DNA from: Sporichthya polymorpha DSM 43042
GTDB lineage: Bacteria > Actinomycetota > Actinomycetes > Sporichthyales > Sporichthyaceae
Assembly: GCF_000384115.1 (NCBI RefSeq)
Contig: NZ_KB913029.1
Location: forward strand, 2,018,907 to 2,082,906
DNA: 64,000 nucleotides
Direction of reading: 5' to 3'
The translations under genes and the position numbers were made by a program. Positions 18,613-26,901 of this stretch are shown here, piece after piece (position 1 is the stretch's first letter; each line of letters starts with the position of its first letter). The notes beneath the pieces were generated by a model that searched no databases, was not told the DNA's origin, and saw nothing but the letters and a program-made list of their open reading frames with translations.

Positions 18613-19419
18613 ATGGCCCGCCACGCAGGTTCCGAGTCGTTCGACGCCGACCTTCCCGCGGATTGGGATCCGCTGGTCGACCCGTGGCCCGCATCCACTG
18701 CGGTTCCGCAGGCGACGCCGCTCGAGCGCACGGTGCGTGACGAGGTCGATCCGTTGGGTCTCGCCTCCCTGCCGAACTGGTCCTTCGCCTCCGAGTCGAC
18801 GAACCTGCGCGACTCCCTCACCGAGCTCGCGGCCCTCGAGGTCCGCGTCGCCCAGTCGGCCCCGGTGCCGGCGCCGGAGATCGTCGTCCCCCCGCGGGAT
18901 CCCCGCCGCGAGGCGCAGCTCGCCATCGAGACCCAGCCCGTCGAGCTGGACCTCGGCGAGCACCCCTCCGGCCCGCTGCCCCGCGCCGGCACGTGGCCGC
19001 CCCTGGGCGGGGTCCCCGAGTCGCCCGCGGCCCTGGACGCCCTCCGCGCCGAGTCGCGGCCGGAGCCCCGCGTCGAGTCGCGGCCCGAGCCCCGACCGGA
19101 GCCCCGCGTCGAGTCCCGGGTCGAGGCCGAGCCGGCGCCGCAGTTCGACGTCACGCTCGTCGGGCCGCTCGGCGACCCGGAGTTCGGGTTCACCAAGGGT
19201 CAGTGGTACGCCCTCGCGGGCAGCAGCGCCCGTGAGGTGACGGTGGGCGAGGCGATCCTCGCCCACCCGGACAAGGCCGGCCCGATCGTCCAGCTCGCCT
19301 GCTGGTACCTCCGCGAGAAGCCGAGCACCGGCCGCGCCCTCGACCTCGCCACCGAGCTCGCGATGGCGGTCTCCGACCTCGCCCGCCGGGAACTGGTCCG
19401 CGAGCGCCGCTCCGCCTGA
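18613..19419 (+). CDS. Hypothetical protein with disordered N-terminus and conserved-looking C-terminal domain
   Basis: A 268-residue protein of unknown function. The first about 175 residues are low complexity and acidic/proline-rich, including a RPEPRVESRPEPRPEPR repeat near residue 150. The last about 90 residues look folded: FDVTLVGPLGDPEFGFTKG, a strand-rich start, then helices to LARRELVRERRSA. ATG at 18613 follows GAGGAGG at about twelve bases. No membrane segment or signal is seen. The 285 bases upstream hold no gene. It converges with the aminotransferase gene across a 44-bp palindrome. No function is proposed. Confidence 0.7.
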   Translation: MARHAGSESFDADLPADWDPLVDPWPASTAVPQATPLERTVRDEVDPLGLASLPNWSFASESTNLRDSLTELAALEVRVAQSAPVPAPEIVVPPRDPRREAQLAIETQPVELDLGEHPSGPLPRAGTWPPLGGVPESPAALDALRAESRPEPRVESRPEPRPEPRVESRVEAEPAPQFDVTLVGPLGDPEFGFTKGQWYALAGSSAREVTVGEAILAHPDKAGPIVQLACWYLREKPSTGRALDLATELAMAVSDLARRELVRERRSA

Positions 19420-19453
19420 GTCGCCCGGGCCGTCGCTCCGGGTCCTTGTCAAG

Positions 19454-19497
19454 AAAGGGTGACACCCCTTACTGCGCAGTAAGGGGTGTCACCCTTT
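19454..19497. repeat. 44-bp perfect palindrome, copy A (bidirectional terminator-like)
   Basis: A perfect inverted repeat with no loop, centred at TACTGCGCAGTA between 19475 and 19476, with outer arms AAAGGGTGACACC and its complement. The same 44 bases occur at 23898-23941. It lies between the convergent orphan gene and the alaA-like gene, and TTTTT follows on the plus strand, so it can work as an intrinsic terminator. Flanking similarity to copy B (TGTCAAG on one side, GACG on the other, in opposite orientation) suggests a dispersed repeat element rather than chance. Confidence 0.9.
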
Positions 19498-19515
19498 TTC
19501 GACGTGAAACCGGCG

Positions 19516-20727
19516 CTACTGCTTGTAGGTCTCCAGGAAGCGGCCGATGCGGGTGATCGCTTCCTTGAGGTCGTCGACATGGGGGAGCGTGACGATCCGG
19601 AGGTGGTCCGGACGGGGCCAGTTGAAGCCGCGGCCCTGGACGAGCAGGATCCGCTCGCTGCGGAGCAGGTCGAGGCAGAGGCGCTCGTCGTCGACGATCG
19701 GGTGGACCTTCGGGTCCAGGCGCGGGAAGCAGTACAGCGCGCCCTTCGGCTTCACGCAGGAGACGCCGGGGATGTCGTTGAGCATCTCGTAGCAGACGTC
19801 GCGCTGCTCGATCAGCCGGCCGCCGGGCAGGACGAGGTCGTCGACGCCGTGAGCCGCGGACAGCGCGGTCTGGATCGCCCACTGCGACGGGACGTTCGCG
19901 CACAGGCGCATGTTCGCGAGGACCTGCAGGCCTTCGAGGTAGCTGCGCGCGTGCTGGCGCGGACCGGTGACGAGGGCCCAGCCGGAGCGGAAGCCGGCCA
20001 TCCGGTAGACCTTGCTCAGGCCGCCGAAGGTGATCGTGAGGACGTCGTCGGCGAGCAGTGCCGCGGGGACGTGGACCGCGTCGTCGTAGAGGATCCGGTC
20101 GTAGATCTCGTCGGCGAACACGATGAGGTTGTGCCGGCGCGCGATCGCGAGCAGGTCCTCGAGCAGGTCGCGCGAGTACACCGCGCCGGTGGGGTTGTTC
20201 GGGTTGATGATCACGAGCGCCTTGGTCTTGGCGGTGATCTTGGCCTCGACGTCGGCGAGGTCGGGCATCCAGTCGGCGCCCTCGTCGCAGAGGTAGTGCA
20301 CCGGGCGGCCGCCGCACAGGGACGTGATCGCCGTCCACAGCGGGTAGTCCGGCGCCGGGATCAGCACCTCGTCGCCGGTGTTCAGCAGCGCCTGCAGGCA
20401 CATCGCGATCAGCTCGGAGACACCGTTGCCCAGATAGATCTGGTCGACGTCGATGTCCGCAATGCCCTGATTCGCGTAGTACTGGGCGACGGCGGTGCGT
20501 GCGGAGAAGATGCCCTTCGAGTCGCTGTACCCGGCGGCGGCGGGGAGGTTCCGCACGATCGCCTGGAGGATGTCGTCAGGGGCCTCGAAGCCGAACGGGG
20601 CCGGGTTGCCGATGTTCAGCTTGAGGATTCGGTGGCCGGTCTGCTCGAGGCGCATCGCCTCTTCGAGCACCGGGCCACGCACGTCGTACGCGACATTCGC
20701 GAGCTTGCTGGACTGAATGATCTCCAC
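19516..20727 (-). CDS. alaA: Alanine-synthesising PLP-dependent aminotransferase (AlaA type)
   Basis: A 403-residue fold-type I aminotransferase. The N-terminal RGPVLEEAMRLE, the early LNIGNPAPFGFEAPDD, NPNNPTGAVYS near residue 175, the PLP-binding Lys in GGLSKVYRMAGFRSGW near 245 and the carboxylate-binding Arg in HLRIVTLP near 375 match the AlaA (glutamate-pyruvate aminotransferase) group. It likely makes alanine from pyruvate and glutamate in the cytosol. The start is GTG at 20727 (GTG GAG ATC). It is transcribed alone, ending at the 44-bp palindrome; the 283 bases upstream hold the divergent promoter region. Confidence 0.88.
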   Translation of the reverse strand: MEIIQSSKLANVAYDVRGPVLEEAMRLEQTGHRILKLNIGNPAPFGFEAPDDILQAIVRNLPAAAGYSDSKGIFSARTAVAQYYANQGIADIDVDQIYLGNGVSELIAMCLQALLNTGDEVLIPAPDYPLWTAITSLCGGRPVHYLCDEGADWMPDLADVEAKITAKTKALVIINPNNPTGAVYSRDLLEDLLAIARRHNLIVFADEIYDRILYDDAVHVPAALLADDVLTITFGGLSKVYRMAGFRSGWALVTGPRQHARSYLEGLQVLANMRLCANVPSQWAIQTALSAAHGVDDLVLPGGRLIEQRDVCYEMLNDIPGVSCVKPKGALYCFPRLDPKVHPIVDDERLCLDLLRSERILLVQGRGFNWPRPDHLRIVTLPHVDDLKEAITRIGRFLETYKQ

Positions 20728-21010
20728 CTACCGAGTGTAGGGCTGCGCCTACCGCGGCCGCGCGGAGATTTGCGCCGTCCGGGAGCCGGGTGCGGACCGG
20801 GGGTCAAGGCGGCCGCTCGCGGTGCCGAAGTTCCGGACGTTCCTGCTGTGCGTTCCTGATGCGGGATCACGGAATTCGTCCGGATTCGGGCGGGATCTTC
20901 CCCTCCGAAGCCTCTCGAGTTTCCGTGCCGCCACCGATAGATTCGCTGCTTCGCTCGCCGCCGCACCTACCATCGGCGGCAGTGGGGCTGAACCCATCCG
21001 GAGGGGACAC
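20728..21010. other. Divergent intergenic region without recognised feature
   Basis: About 283 bases between the aminotransferase (minus) and the flavodoxin-like gene (plus). It must hold both promoters. No tRNA, repeat or convincing small gene is seen; an open frame on the plus strand from 20822 is only an extension of the flavodoxin-like gene without a ribosome site. Confidence 0.4.
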
Positions 21011-21475
21011 ATGTCGGCTCGGGTGCTTGTCGCCTACGCCGCGAGCGCGGGCTTCACGGCTCGGCACGCTGCCGACGTCGCGGGCGAGATCGCCGAGGTC
21101 GGCGGTCTCGAGGTCGACGTCAAGCCGATCACGTACGTCGCGTCCATCGAGCCGTACGTCGCGGTGTACCTGGGGTGGTCGAGCCAGTCCCGGGCCGCAC
21201 AGCGCGAGATGTCCCGGTTCCTCGAGCGCAACGCCGCGCACCTGGCCGACCGCCGTATCTGGGTGGTCCAGCGCAAGGCTCCCGGTGACGGCTCCGCCCG
21301 CGGCGGGCTCCGCCTGTCCCGCCTGCTGGTCCGCAACGGCGTCGCCGCCGAGACCTTCGCCGGCACCGGCACCCACCGTCGCGGCGAGGTTCTCCCGACG
21401 ATTGCCCCCGCCGTCCCCGCGCCGTCCCCGGCCGGCGACGAGGTCATCACGGCCACGTGCCCCATCTCCGCCTGA
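21011..21475 (+). CDS. Flavodoxin-like domain protein
   Basis: A 154-residue protein with a flavodoxin-type beginning: strand VLVAYAASAGFT followed by helix ARHAADVAGEIA, the usual place of the FMN phosphate loop. Central strands are seen in AVYLGWSSQSR and RIWVVQRK. It resembles short actinobacterial flavodoxin or HemG-like proteins, but the phosphate loop lacks the usual T-x-T/S-G-N, so FMN binding is uncertain. The last about 25 residues are a proline/alanine tail. ATG at 21011 follows GAGGGGAC. Neighbours do not reveal its redox partner. Confidence 0.65.
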   Translation: MSARVLVAYAASAGFTARHAADVAGEIAEVGGLEVDVKPITYVASIEPYVAVYLGWSSQSRAAQREMSRFLERNAAHLADRRIWVVQRKAPGDGSARGGLRLSRLLVRNGVAAETFAGTGTHRRGEVLPTIAPAVPAPSPAGDEVITATCPISA

Positions 21476-21514
21476 CGCGACCGGCCCGGCCGGCCGGGCC
21501 CTAGAGTCGCGGCG

Positions 21515-23092
21515 ATGAGGTCGACGGCCGGACGCGAACCCGCGATCCTGGCCGCCCTGTTCTGGGCGCCGATCGTCCTCGCCACGCTCTGGATCGTCGC
21601 GTCGCCGCCGCACTCCGTCGACGGTCCGGCGCACCTGCTCGGGGCCCGCGCGATCGCCGACCACGACGAGCCGATCTACGCCGGCTACTACGAACTCGAC
21701 TGGTTCCCGACGCCGAACCTCGCCGGGACGCGCTTGCTCGCGGCGCTGGTCGACCTCGGAGGGTTGCGCTTCGCCGCGACGGTGATGCTGCTGCTCGCCG
21801 CGCTCGGGACCCCGCTGGCGCTGCGGTACGCCCTCCGGGCGGTCCGGCCGGAGTCGACGTGGCTCGCGATCGCCGCCCTGCCGCTGTCGTTCGGCTACCT
21901 GTACTTCTACGGGTTCTGGAACTACTGCCTCGGGATCGCGCTCGCGCTGGTGTGCATCGGGCTGACCCTCCGTGCCGCCCCGGACTGGCGTGCCGGCCCC
22001 ACCCTCGCCCTCGCCGCGCTGCTGACCCTGACCTGGCTGACGCACCTGGTCCCGTTCGCCGCGGCGGTGCTGTTCCTCGCGGCGACGGTGGTGACCGGCC
22101 CGCGGGAGCGCCGCGCGTGGTGGGCACCGGTCGCGACGGTCCTCCCGGGTGCGGGGCTGAGCCTGGCGTACCTGCTGCACACCGACTCCGGCGACGGCCC
22201 GACCTGGACCAACCCGCTCGGCCGGGCGGCCGGACTGGTCTCGCTGCACACCACGGTCACGACGTACTCCCGGTGGGAGGACGTCGTCGCCGCGGCGGTG
22301 GCCCTCGTGCTGCTGGCGCTGGCGTTCGTGGCCCGGCGGGCGGTCCCCGCCGCCGGCGCCCGCGCCGCGAGCGCGGCGGCGGGGCTGGCGGCCGTTGCCG
22401 CGGCGTTGCTGGTCCTCGTCACCCCGACGAGCTTCGGCCTCGACTTCGGCCTGATCGACGAGCGGCTCGCGGTGTTCCCGGTGCTGTTCGCGCTCCTCTG
22501 GCTGGCCGCCCGGCCCCCGGAGCCCCGGGTCGCGCTCGCCGCCGCGGCCGCGCTCGTCGTCGCGACCGCCGCCCTCGCCCTGGTCCGTCTGCCCAAGCTC
22601 GCCGACTACGCCGACCTCGCCGACGAGTACCTCGCCGCCGCGCAGTTCGTCGAGCCCGGCTCGACGCTGGTCGCGCTCCGGTTCGCGAATTACGGCCCCG
22701 ACGCCGGCCGCAACCGTGCGTGGGACCCGACCCGGCACCTGGGTAGCGAGCTCGCGGCCCGTCGGCACGCCGTCGACGTCGGGCACTACGAGGCGGTCCT
22801 GGACTACTTCCCCGCCCGGTTCCGGGCCGGCGCGAACCCGCGCACCGTCCTCGACCCGGAGTTCACCGGGCTCGGTCAGGTGCCGCCCCAGATCGCGCTC
22901 GCGCAGCTGCCGGCGGTCTCGCCCTCCGGACCCTTCTACGTCCTCGTCGTGGGTGCACCGGAGGCGGTCGGCCCGGCCGCGCACGTCCTGGAGGAGACGC
23001 GTCTGGTGCTGGAGCGGCGCTTCGAGAAGGTGGGCACGACCGAGCGCGGACTGGTCGAGGTCTGGCGTTCGGTGCCGCCGGCTTCGGGATAG
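21515..23092 (+). CDS. Polytopic membrane protein, possible GT-C-type
   Basis: A 525-residue membrane protein with about ten hydrophobic helices between residues 10 and 375, then a soluble C-terminal domain of about 150 residues. The first extracytoplasmic loop contains SPPHSVDGPAHLLGARAI, an acidic loop after TM1 as found in GT-C glycosyltransferases and related envelope proteins; this assignment is only a fold guess. The C-terminal domain (EPGSTLVALRFANYG, HYEAVLDYFPARF) looks globular. It starts 39 bases after the flavodoxin-like gene and ends nine bases before yaaA, so it may share a transcript. Function unknown. Confidence 0.7.
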   Translation: MRSTAGREPAILAALFWAPIVLATLWIVASPPHSVDGPAHLLGARAIADHDEPIYAGYYELDWFPTPNLAGTRLLAALVDLGGLRFAATVMLLLAALGTPLALRYALRAVRPESTWLAIAALPLSFGYLYFYGFWNYCLGIALALVCIGLTLRAAPDWRAGPTLALAALLTLTWLTHLVPFAAAVLFLAATVVTGPRERRAWWAPVATVLPGAGLSLAYLLHTDSGDGPTWTNPLGRAAGLVSLHTTVTTYSRWEDVVAAAVALVLLALAFVARRAVPAAGARAASAAAGLAAVAAALLVLVTPTSFGLDFGLIDERLAVFPVLFALLWLAARPPEPRVALAAAAALVVATAALALVRLPKLADYADLADEYLAAAQFVEPGSTLVALRFANYGPDAGRNRAWDPTRHLGSELAARRHAVDVGHYEAVLDYFPARFRAGANPRTVLDPEFTGLGQVPPQIALAQLPAVSPSGPFYVLVVGAPEAVGPAAHVLEETRLVLERRFEKVGTTERGLVEVWRSVPPASG

Positions 23093-23101
23093 CCTCCCTC
23101 G

Positions 23102-23872
23102 GTGCTCATCCTGCTCCCGCCCTCGGAGGGCAAGACCGAAGCGCGCCGGGGGAAGCCGCTCGACCTGTCGACGCTGGTGTTCGCGGACGCGCTCACCGAG
23201 ACGCGTCGCACCGTGATGTCCGCGCTGGCCGACCTGTGCGCCGGGGACGCCGAGAAGGCCCGCGAGGTCTTGGATCTGACGGCTGGTCAGGCCGCTGACC
23301 TGGTCCGCAACCTCCGGCTGGAGACGGCCCCCACGCTGACCGCGGCTCAGCTCTACAGCGGAGTCCTGTTCGACCACCTCGGCCTGTTGGACCTCCCGTC
23401 CGACGCCAAGCGCCGGGCCAACCGGAACGTCCTGATCTCCAGCGGGCTGTGGGGCGTCCTGCGCCCGAACGACCGCGTCCCGCCCTACCGGCTCTCCGGC
23501 GGCGCGACGCTGCCGGCGCTCGGCACGGTCGCCGGGACCTGGCGCGGCCCGCTCGGCGAGGTCCTGCCGGGCTGGGTCGGCCGCAAGGTCCTGCTCGACC
23601 TGCGCTCCGGGGCCTACGCCGCGGCCTGGCGTCCGTCCGGCCCCGTCGCGGAGCGGACGGTCACCGTCCAGGTCACGCACCAGGGCAAGGTCGTCAGCCA
23701 CCACAACAAGGCGACGAAGGGCCGGCTCGCCCGCGCGCTGCTCTGCTCCGACGCCGACCCCCGAACCCCGGCCGCCCTCGCCGAGGCCTGCGCCGCCGTC
23801 GGCTTCCCCGGCCTCCTCACCGCCCCGCCCCGCGCCGGCGGCACCTGGCAGCTGAGCATCGACCAGGTCTGA
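23102..23872 (+). CDS. yaaA: Peroxide stress protein YaaA (UPF0246)
   Basis: A 256-residue protein of the YaaA/DUF328 family. The N-terminal MLILLPPSEGKTEARRG is the family signature; ISSGLWGVLRPNDRVPPYRL near residue 115 and LDLRSGAYAAAW near 165 are also typical. In E. coli YaaA lowers free iron after peroxide stress and binds DNA; the reaction is not settled. GTG at 23102 begins the family signature directly. It lies nine bases after the membrane protein gene. The gene ends just before copy B of the 44-bp palindrome. Confidence 0.92.
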   Translation: MLILLPPSEGKTEARRGKPLDLSTLVFADALTETRRTVMSALADLCAGDAEKAREVLDLTAGQAADLVRNLRLETAPTLTAAQLYSGVLFDHLGLLDLPSDAKRRANRNVLISSGLWGVLRPNDRVPPYRLSGGATLPALGTVAGTWRGPLGEVLPGWVGRKVLLDLRSGAYAAAWRPSGPVAERTVTVQVTHQGKVVSHHNKATKGRLARALLCSDADPRTPAALAEACAAVGFPGLLTAPPRAGGTWQLSIDQV

Positions 23873-23897
23873 CTCCGGTACGGCCGCCTCCGTCAAA

Positions 23898-23941
23898 AAA
23901 GGGTGACACCCCTTACTGCGCAGTAAGGGGTGTCACCCTTT
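23898..23941. repeat. 44-bp perfect palindrome, copy B (bidirectional terminator-like)
   Basis: Identical base for base to copy A at 19454-19497, centred between 23919 and 23920. It lies between the convergent yaaA gene and the secreted pseudo-lipase gene. On the plus-strand right side the stretch TTTCTTGACATC occurs at 23939-23950 and again at 23955-23966, a short direct repeat of the element edge. The flanks match copy A in inverted orientation. Confidence 0.9.
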
Positions 23942-23987
23942 CTTGACATCACACTTTCTTGACATCGTCAGGGCGGAAACGCGGGGC

Positions 23988-26111
23988 CTAGAAGAGCGGG
24001 CCGATGCCGCCGGGGCCGTCGTCGTCATCGTCGTCGTCGCCGGGGAACAGGCCACCGCCGCCGGGGGTGCTGCTGCGCTCGGGGAGGCGGAACTCCACCG
24101 CGCGCCAGGTGCTGAACCCGGTGTGGACCATGCCGAGCAGGGCGTAGTGCCCGTCGGGCAGGGCGATGAGGCAGAACCGGTCGCCGTGGGCGAGGCCGTC
24201 CTGGGGCGGCCAGTCGTCGTAGTCGTCGAGGGCCTGCTCGGGCCAGTTGGAGTTCGGCGCGGCGGACGGGCCGTAGCAGGTGGCCTCGCCGAACGGGGTC
24301 TGCCGGTGGGCCGTGATCATCGCGGTGATGATCTCCGGCGGCGCGAGCTTGCGGACCTCGGCGCCGGAGCGGCCGGCCCGGATCTTCTCGAGCAGCTTCC
24401 CGACCGGGCCGGTCACGTTGAAGCTCTTCAGCGCGCCGGCGCGCAGGCCCGTGTTCGGGTCGAAGGTGAAGCTGGCCTCGGCGTCGACGACGGTCTCGAT
24501 CGTCGTCGGCTCCTCGGTCGTCCGCCAGCGCATGATCGCCTGGCCGCGGCTGACCTGGACGTTGTAGATCTCGTTGACCGGACGCCCGGTCACGTCGGCG
24601 AGGTTGATCGAGCCGAGCAGGCGCGCACCGCTGTCGTAGGCGACGACGACGTCCGCGCCCGGGCCGGCGGCGGTCGAGCACTTCAGGACCGCGACGGTGT
24701 CGGCGACGCCGTCGCCGGTGAGGTCACCGAACGAGGTGAAGTCGTTGAAGCGGTTCGGGTCCAGCGTCGAGGCCAGCGCGACCTCGCCGTTGCCCGGCGC
24801 GATGCCCGGCAGGCGGCCGCCGACGAGCGTCCCGGCCGGGTGTCCGCAGACCGACGGGACGGCGAGCGACTCGAGCTCACGCAGGTCCAGCGGCTGCCGG
24901 TTGCGGATCTCGTTGGTGAGCAGCTCGCGGATGCGGTCGGCGAACTGCGAGACGCGCGGCAGGCTCGGCGCGAAGCACGGCCGAATCGTCGACGGGAACG
25001 GCCACGCGGCGCCCTGGGCCCCGATCTCCGCGAGCCGGATGCCCGCGCTCTGGGCCGGCGTCCCGAACGCGTCGAGCGTGAAGCGGCACGACGCGCGCAG
25101 CTGCGACAGGGCCTGGATCGTCGTCGACGCCGTCGAGGAGACCAGGTCGCCGAGCGGAATGTCGTTGGCGCGGAACGGCTTGAGCCCGAACCACCCGAGG
25201 TTCGTCGCATTGACGACGACGTCGCCGGCGAACGCGTGGACCCGGACGGTGTTCGGGTACGGCCGCAGCGCGAGGTGCTGGGGCGACTGACCGCGGAACG
25301 CGTCGCCGCCGGCGCGGGCGAACGCACCGGCCTGGACGGGCAGGAAGCCGCACGGGGCCTGCTCGGTGAACACGGCCGGCTTGAGCGCACGGCACGCACT
25401 GACCAGCAGCCGCAGGACGGTGCGCGGCTCGGACGCGGTGGAGCCGACGCCGGTGTTCAGCAGTTCGGCGAGCTGCGAGCCGGTCTGCGGGGACCCGTAG
25501 CCGATGACGGTCGTGACCTGCGACCCGCGGTCGCGGCCCTCGACCTGCCCGCCGACCGCCCAGCGTGCGGCGAGACCGCCGACGCCGTGCGTGATCAGGA
25601 TGGCCTTCTGCCCGAGCGCGCTGGTGACGCAGTCGATCGCGTCGCCGAGCGCGGGGCCGATGCCCGGGTCGTCGACCCAGTTCCCGGCGCTGGTGCGGTA
25701 GTCGAACGTGTAGACCGCCGCGCCGGGGATCTGCTGCAGCTGCCCGATCAGTGACGCGCGCGGCGCGGCCGGGGCCGGGCCACCGGCGCCCATGTCGATC
25801 GGGCGGGAGAAGTCGCCGGTGCGCGAGTCGTCGTGCTTCGCGCGGCCGTGGTAGTCCGGGACCATGATGATCGGCACGTAGACCCCGCGCCGGTCCGCCT
25901 TCTGCTGGATCTGCTGGCCCGTGTCGGTGACGTCGGTCTTGAGCACCGGCGCCAGCTCGACCTGGCCGCACGGGACCTGCCGCGGCGGCGCGGCCGTCGC
26001 GGTCTCCGGGGCGGCGATCGTGACCAGCGGCATCGCCAGCGTCGCGGCGACCGCGACCCCGAGGGGGCGGCGCCACCGGCGGGAGGAGGTGTTCCTGCGG
26101 AAGAGCGTCAC
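23988..26111 (-). CDS. Secreted alpha/beta-hydrolase-like protein without nucleophile serine
   Basis: A 707-residue exported protein. A Tat-like or Sec signal (RRNTSSRRWRRPLGVAVAATL) covers residues about 5-40. Residues about 75-260 resemble a lipase or acyltransferase core (YVPIIMVPDYHGR, GAAVYTFDYR, ILITHGVGGLAARWA), but the elbow reads H-G-V-G-G where lipases have G-H-S-x-G, so the serine is absent. Near residue 480 an FG-GAP-like stretch (FGDLTGDGVADTVAVL) occurs. The C-terminus is Gly/Asp-rich with seven Asp in a row. The start overlaps the preceding gene's stop (ATGA). Probably a binding or structural exported protein. Confidence 0.72.
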   Translation of the reverse strand: MTLFRRNTSSRRWRRPLGVAVAATLAMPLVTIAAPETATAAPPRQVPCGQVELAPVLKTDVTDTGQQIQQKADRRGVYVPIIMVPDYHGRAKHDDSRTGDFSRPIDMGAGGPAPAAPRASLIGQLQQIPGAAVYTFDYRTSAGNWVDDPGIGPALGDAIDCVTSALGQKAILITHGVGGLAARWAVGGQVEGRDRGSQVTTVIGYGSPQTGSQLAELLNTGVGSTASEPRTVLRLLVSACRALKPAVFTEQAPCGFLPVQAGAFARAGGDAFRGQSPQHLALRPYPNTVRVHAFAGDVVVNATNLGWFGLKPFRANDIPLGDLVSSTASTTIQALSQLRASCRFTLDAFGTPAQSAGIRLAEIGAQGAAWPFPSTIRPCFAPSLPRVSQFADRIRELLTNEIRNRQPLDLRELESLAVPSVCGHPAGTLVGGRLPGIAPGNGEVALASTLDPNRFNDFTSFGDLTGDGVADTVAVLKCSTAAGPGADVVVAYDSGARLLGSINLADVTGRPVNEIYNVQVSRGQAIMRWRTTEEPTTIETVVDAEASFTFDPNTGLRAGALKSFNVTGPVGKLLEKIRAGRSGAEVRKLAPPEIITAMITAHRQTPFGEATCYGPSAAPNSNWPEQALDDYDDWPPQDGLAHGDRFCLIALPDGHYALLGMVHTGFSTWRAVEFRLPERSSTPGGGGLFPGDDDDDDDGPGGIGPLF

Positions 26112-26755
26112 TGTCCGCCTCCGGGTGCGGCGGGCTGCTGCTGGGCGGGTGCGGGCTGGGTCCCCTGCGGCTGGGTCCCCTGCGGGGTCCCGGACTGCGC
26201 GGGGGCGCCCGGCGGGATGACGCCGGCGCCGGAGGACGGGATCGTCGCGCCGCCCGGCGGGACCTGGGCAACCCCCGGCGGGTTCGCGGCCGGTGCCTGG
26301 CCGGGGTCAGCCGGGGTGGAGCCGGCGTTGGCCGGGTTCATCGGCACGGTGCCGACGACCTTCCAGCCGGCCTCCTCCTTGACCATGACCGCCGAGTACG
26401 TGACCGCCGGTTGGCCGGGGCTGGTGACGGTGACCGTCATCGTGCCGCCACCGAGACCGTCCGGCTGCCAGCTCGCGGGGTTGGCCGAGACCGTGGACCC
26501 GGCCGGGACCGCCTCGCGCGCCCGCCCCCCGACCGCGGAGCGGACGTCCGAGGCGACGAGGCTCGTCGGGTCGTCCGCCAGCTTGCCGAGGGCCTCCGCC
26601 ACCGCGGCGGCCTCCTCCAGGCCGGGCTTGTTGCCCGAATTGTCCGATCCGTTGCCGCCGCCGCCCGAGACGGCGAGGGTGACCCCCGCCCCCAGGACGA
26701 CCGCTGCGACCACTCCCGCGGTGATCAACTGCGGCCTGCTCAGCTGCTTCAACAC
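26108..26755 (-). CDS. Membrane-anchored protein with proline-rich tail
   Basis: A 215-residue protein with an N-terminal anchor (LITAGVVAAVVLGAGVTLAV) and an extracytoplasmic domain. Residues about 45-140 look like a small mixed fold (GTMTVTVTSPGQPAVTYSAVM, then EEAGWKVVGTVPM), similar to lipoprotein or Mce-associated type domains. The rest is a Pro/Gln/Gly tail (QPQGTQPAPAQQQ). GTG at 26755 is chosen because AGGAG lies four bases upstream; ATG at 26785 is the longer alternative. It overlaps the pseudo-lipase gene by four bases, so the two exported proteins probably act together. Confidence 0.65.
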   Translation of the reverse strand: MLKQLSRPQLITAGVVAAVVLGAGVTLAVSGGGGNGSDNSGNKPGLEEAAAVAEALGKLADDPTSLVASDVRSAVGGRAREAVPAGSTVSANPASWQPDGLGGGTMTVTVTSPGQPAVTYSAVMVKEEAGWKVVGTVPMNPANAGSTPADPGQAPAANPPGVAQVPPGGATIPSSGAGVIPPGAPAQSGTPQGTQPQGTQPAPAQQQPAAPGGGQ

Positions 26756-26901
26756 CGAACTCCTGCTCGCGGACGAAGCCCCCATTCTCCACAGGGGTTC
26801 GGGTCCGGTCCGCGCCCGTGCACCAATTGAGACCTCGGCGACTGCTTCGTCGACAGGCGCCGAGCGCGCGAATGCGGCCGCGATGGGCAAGACTGCACGC
26901 G

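Noticed and set aside
20867-23896. About 1000-codon open frame on the minus strand.
   Set aside because: It covers three real plus-strand genes (flavodoxin-like, membrane protein, yaaA) and has the composition of an antisense shadow.
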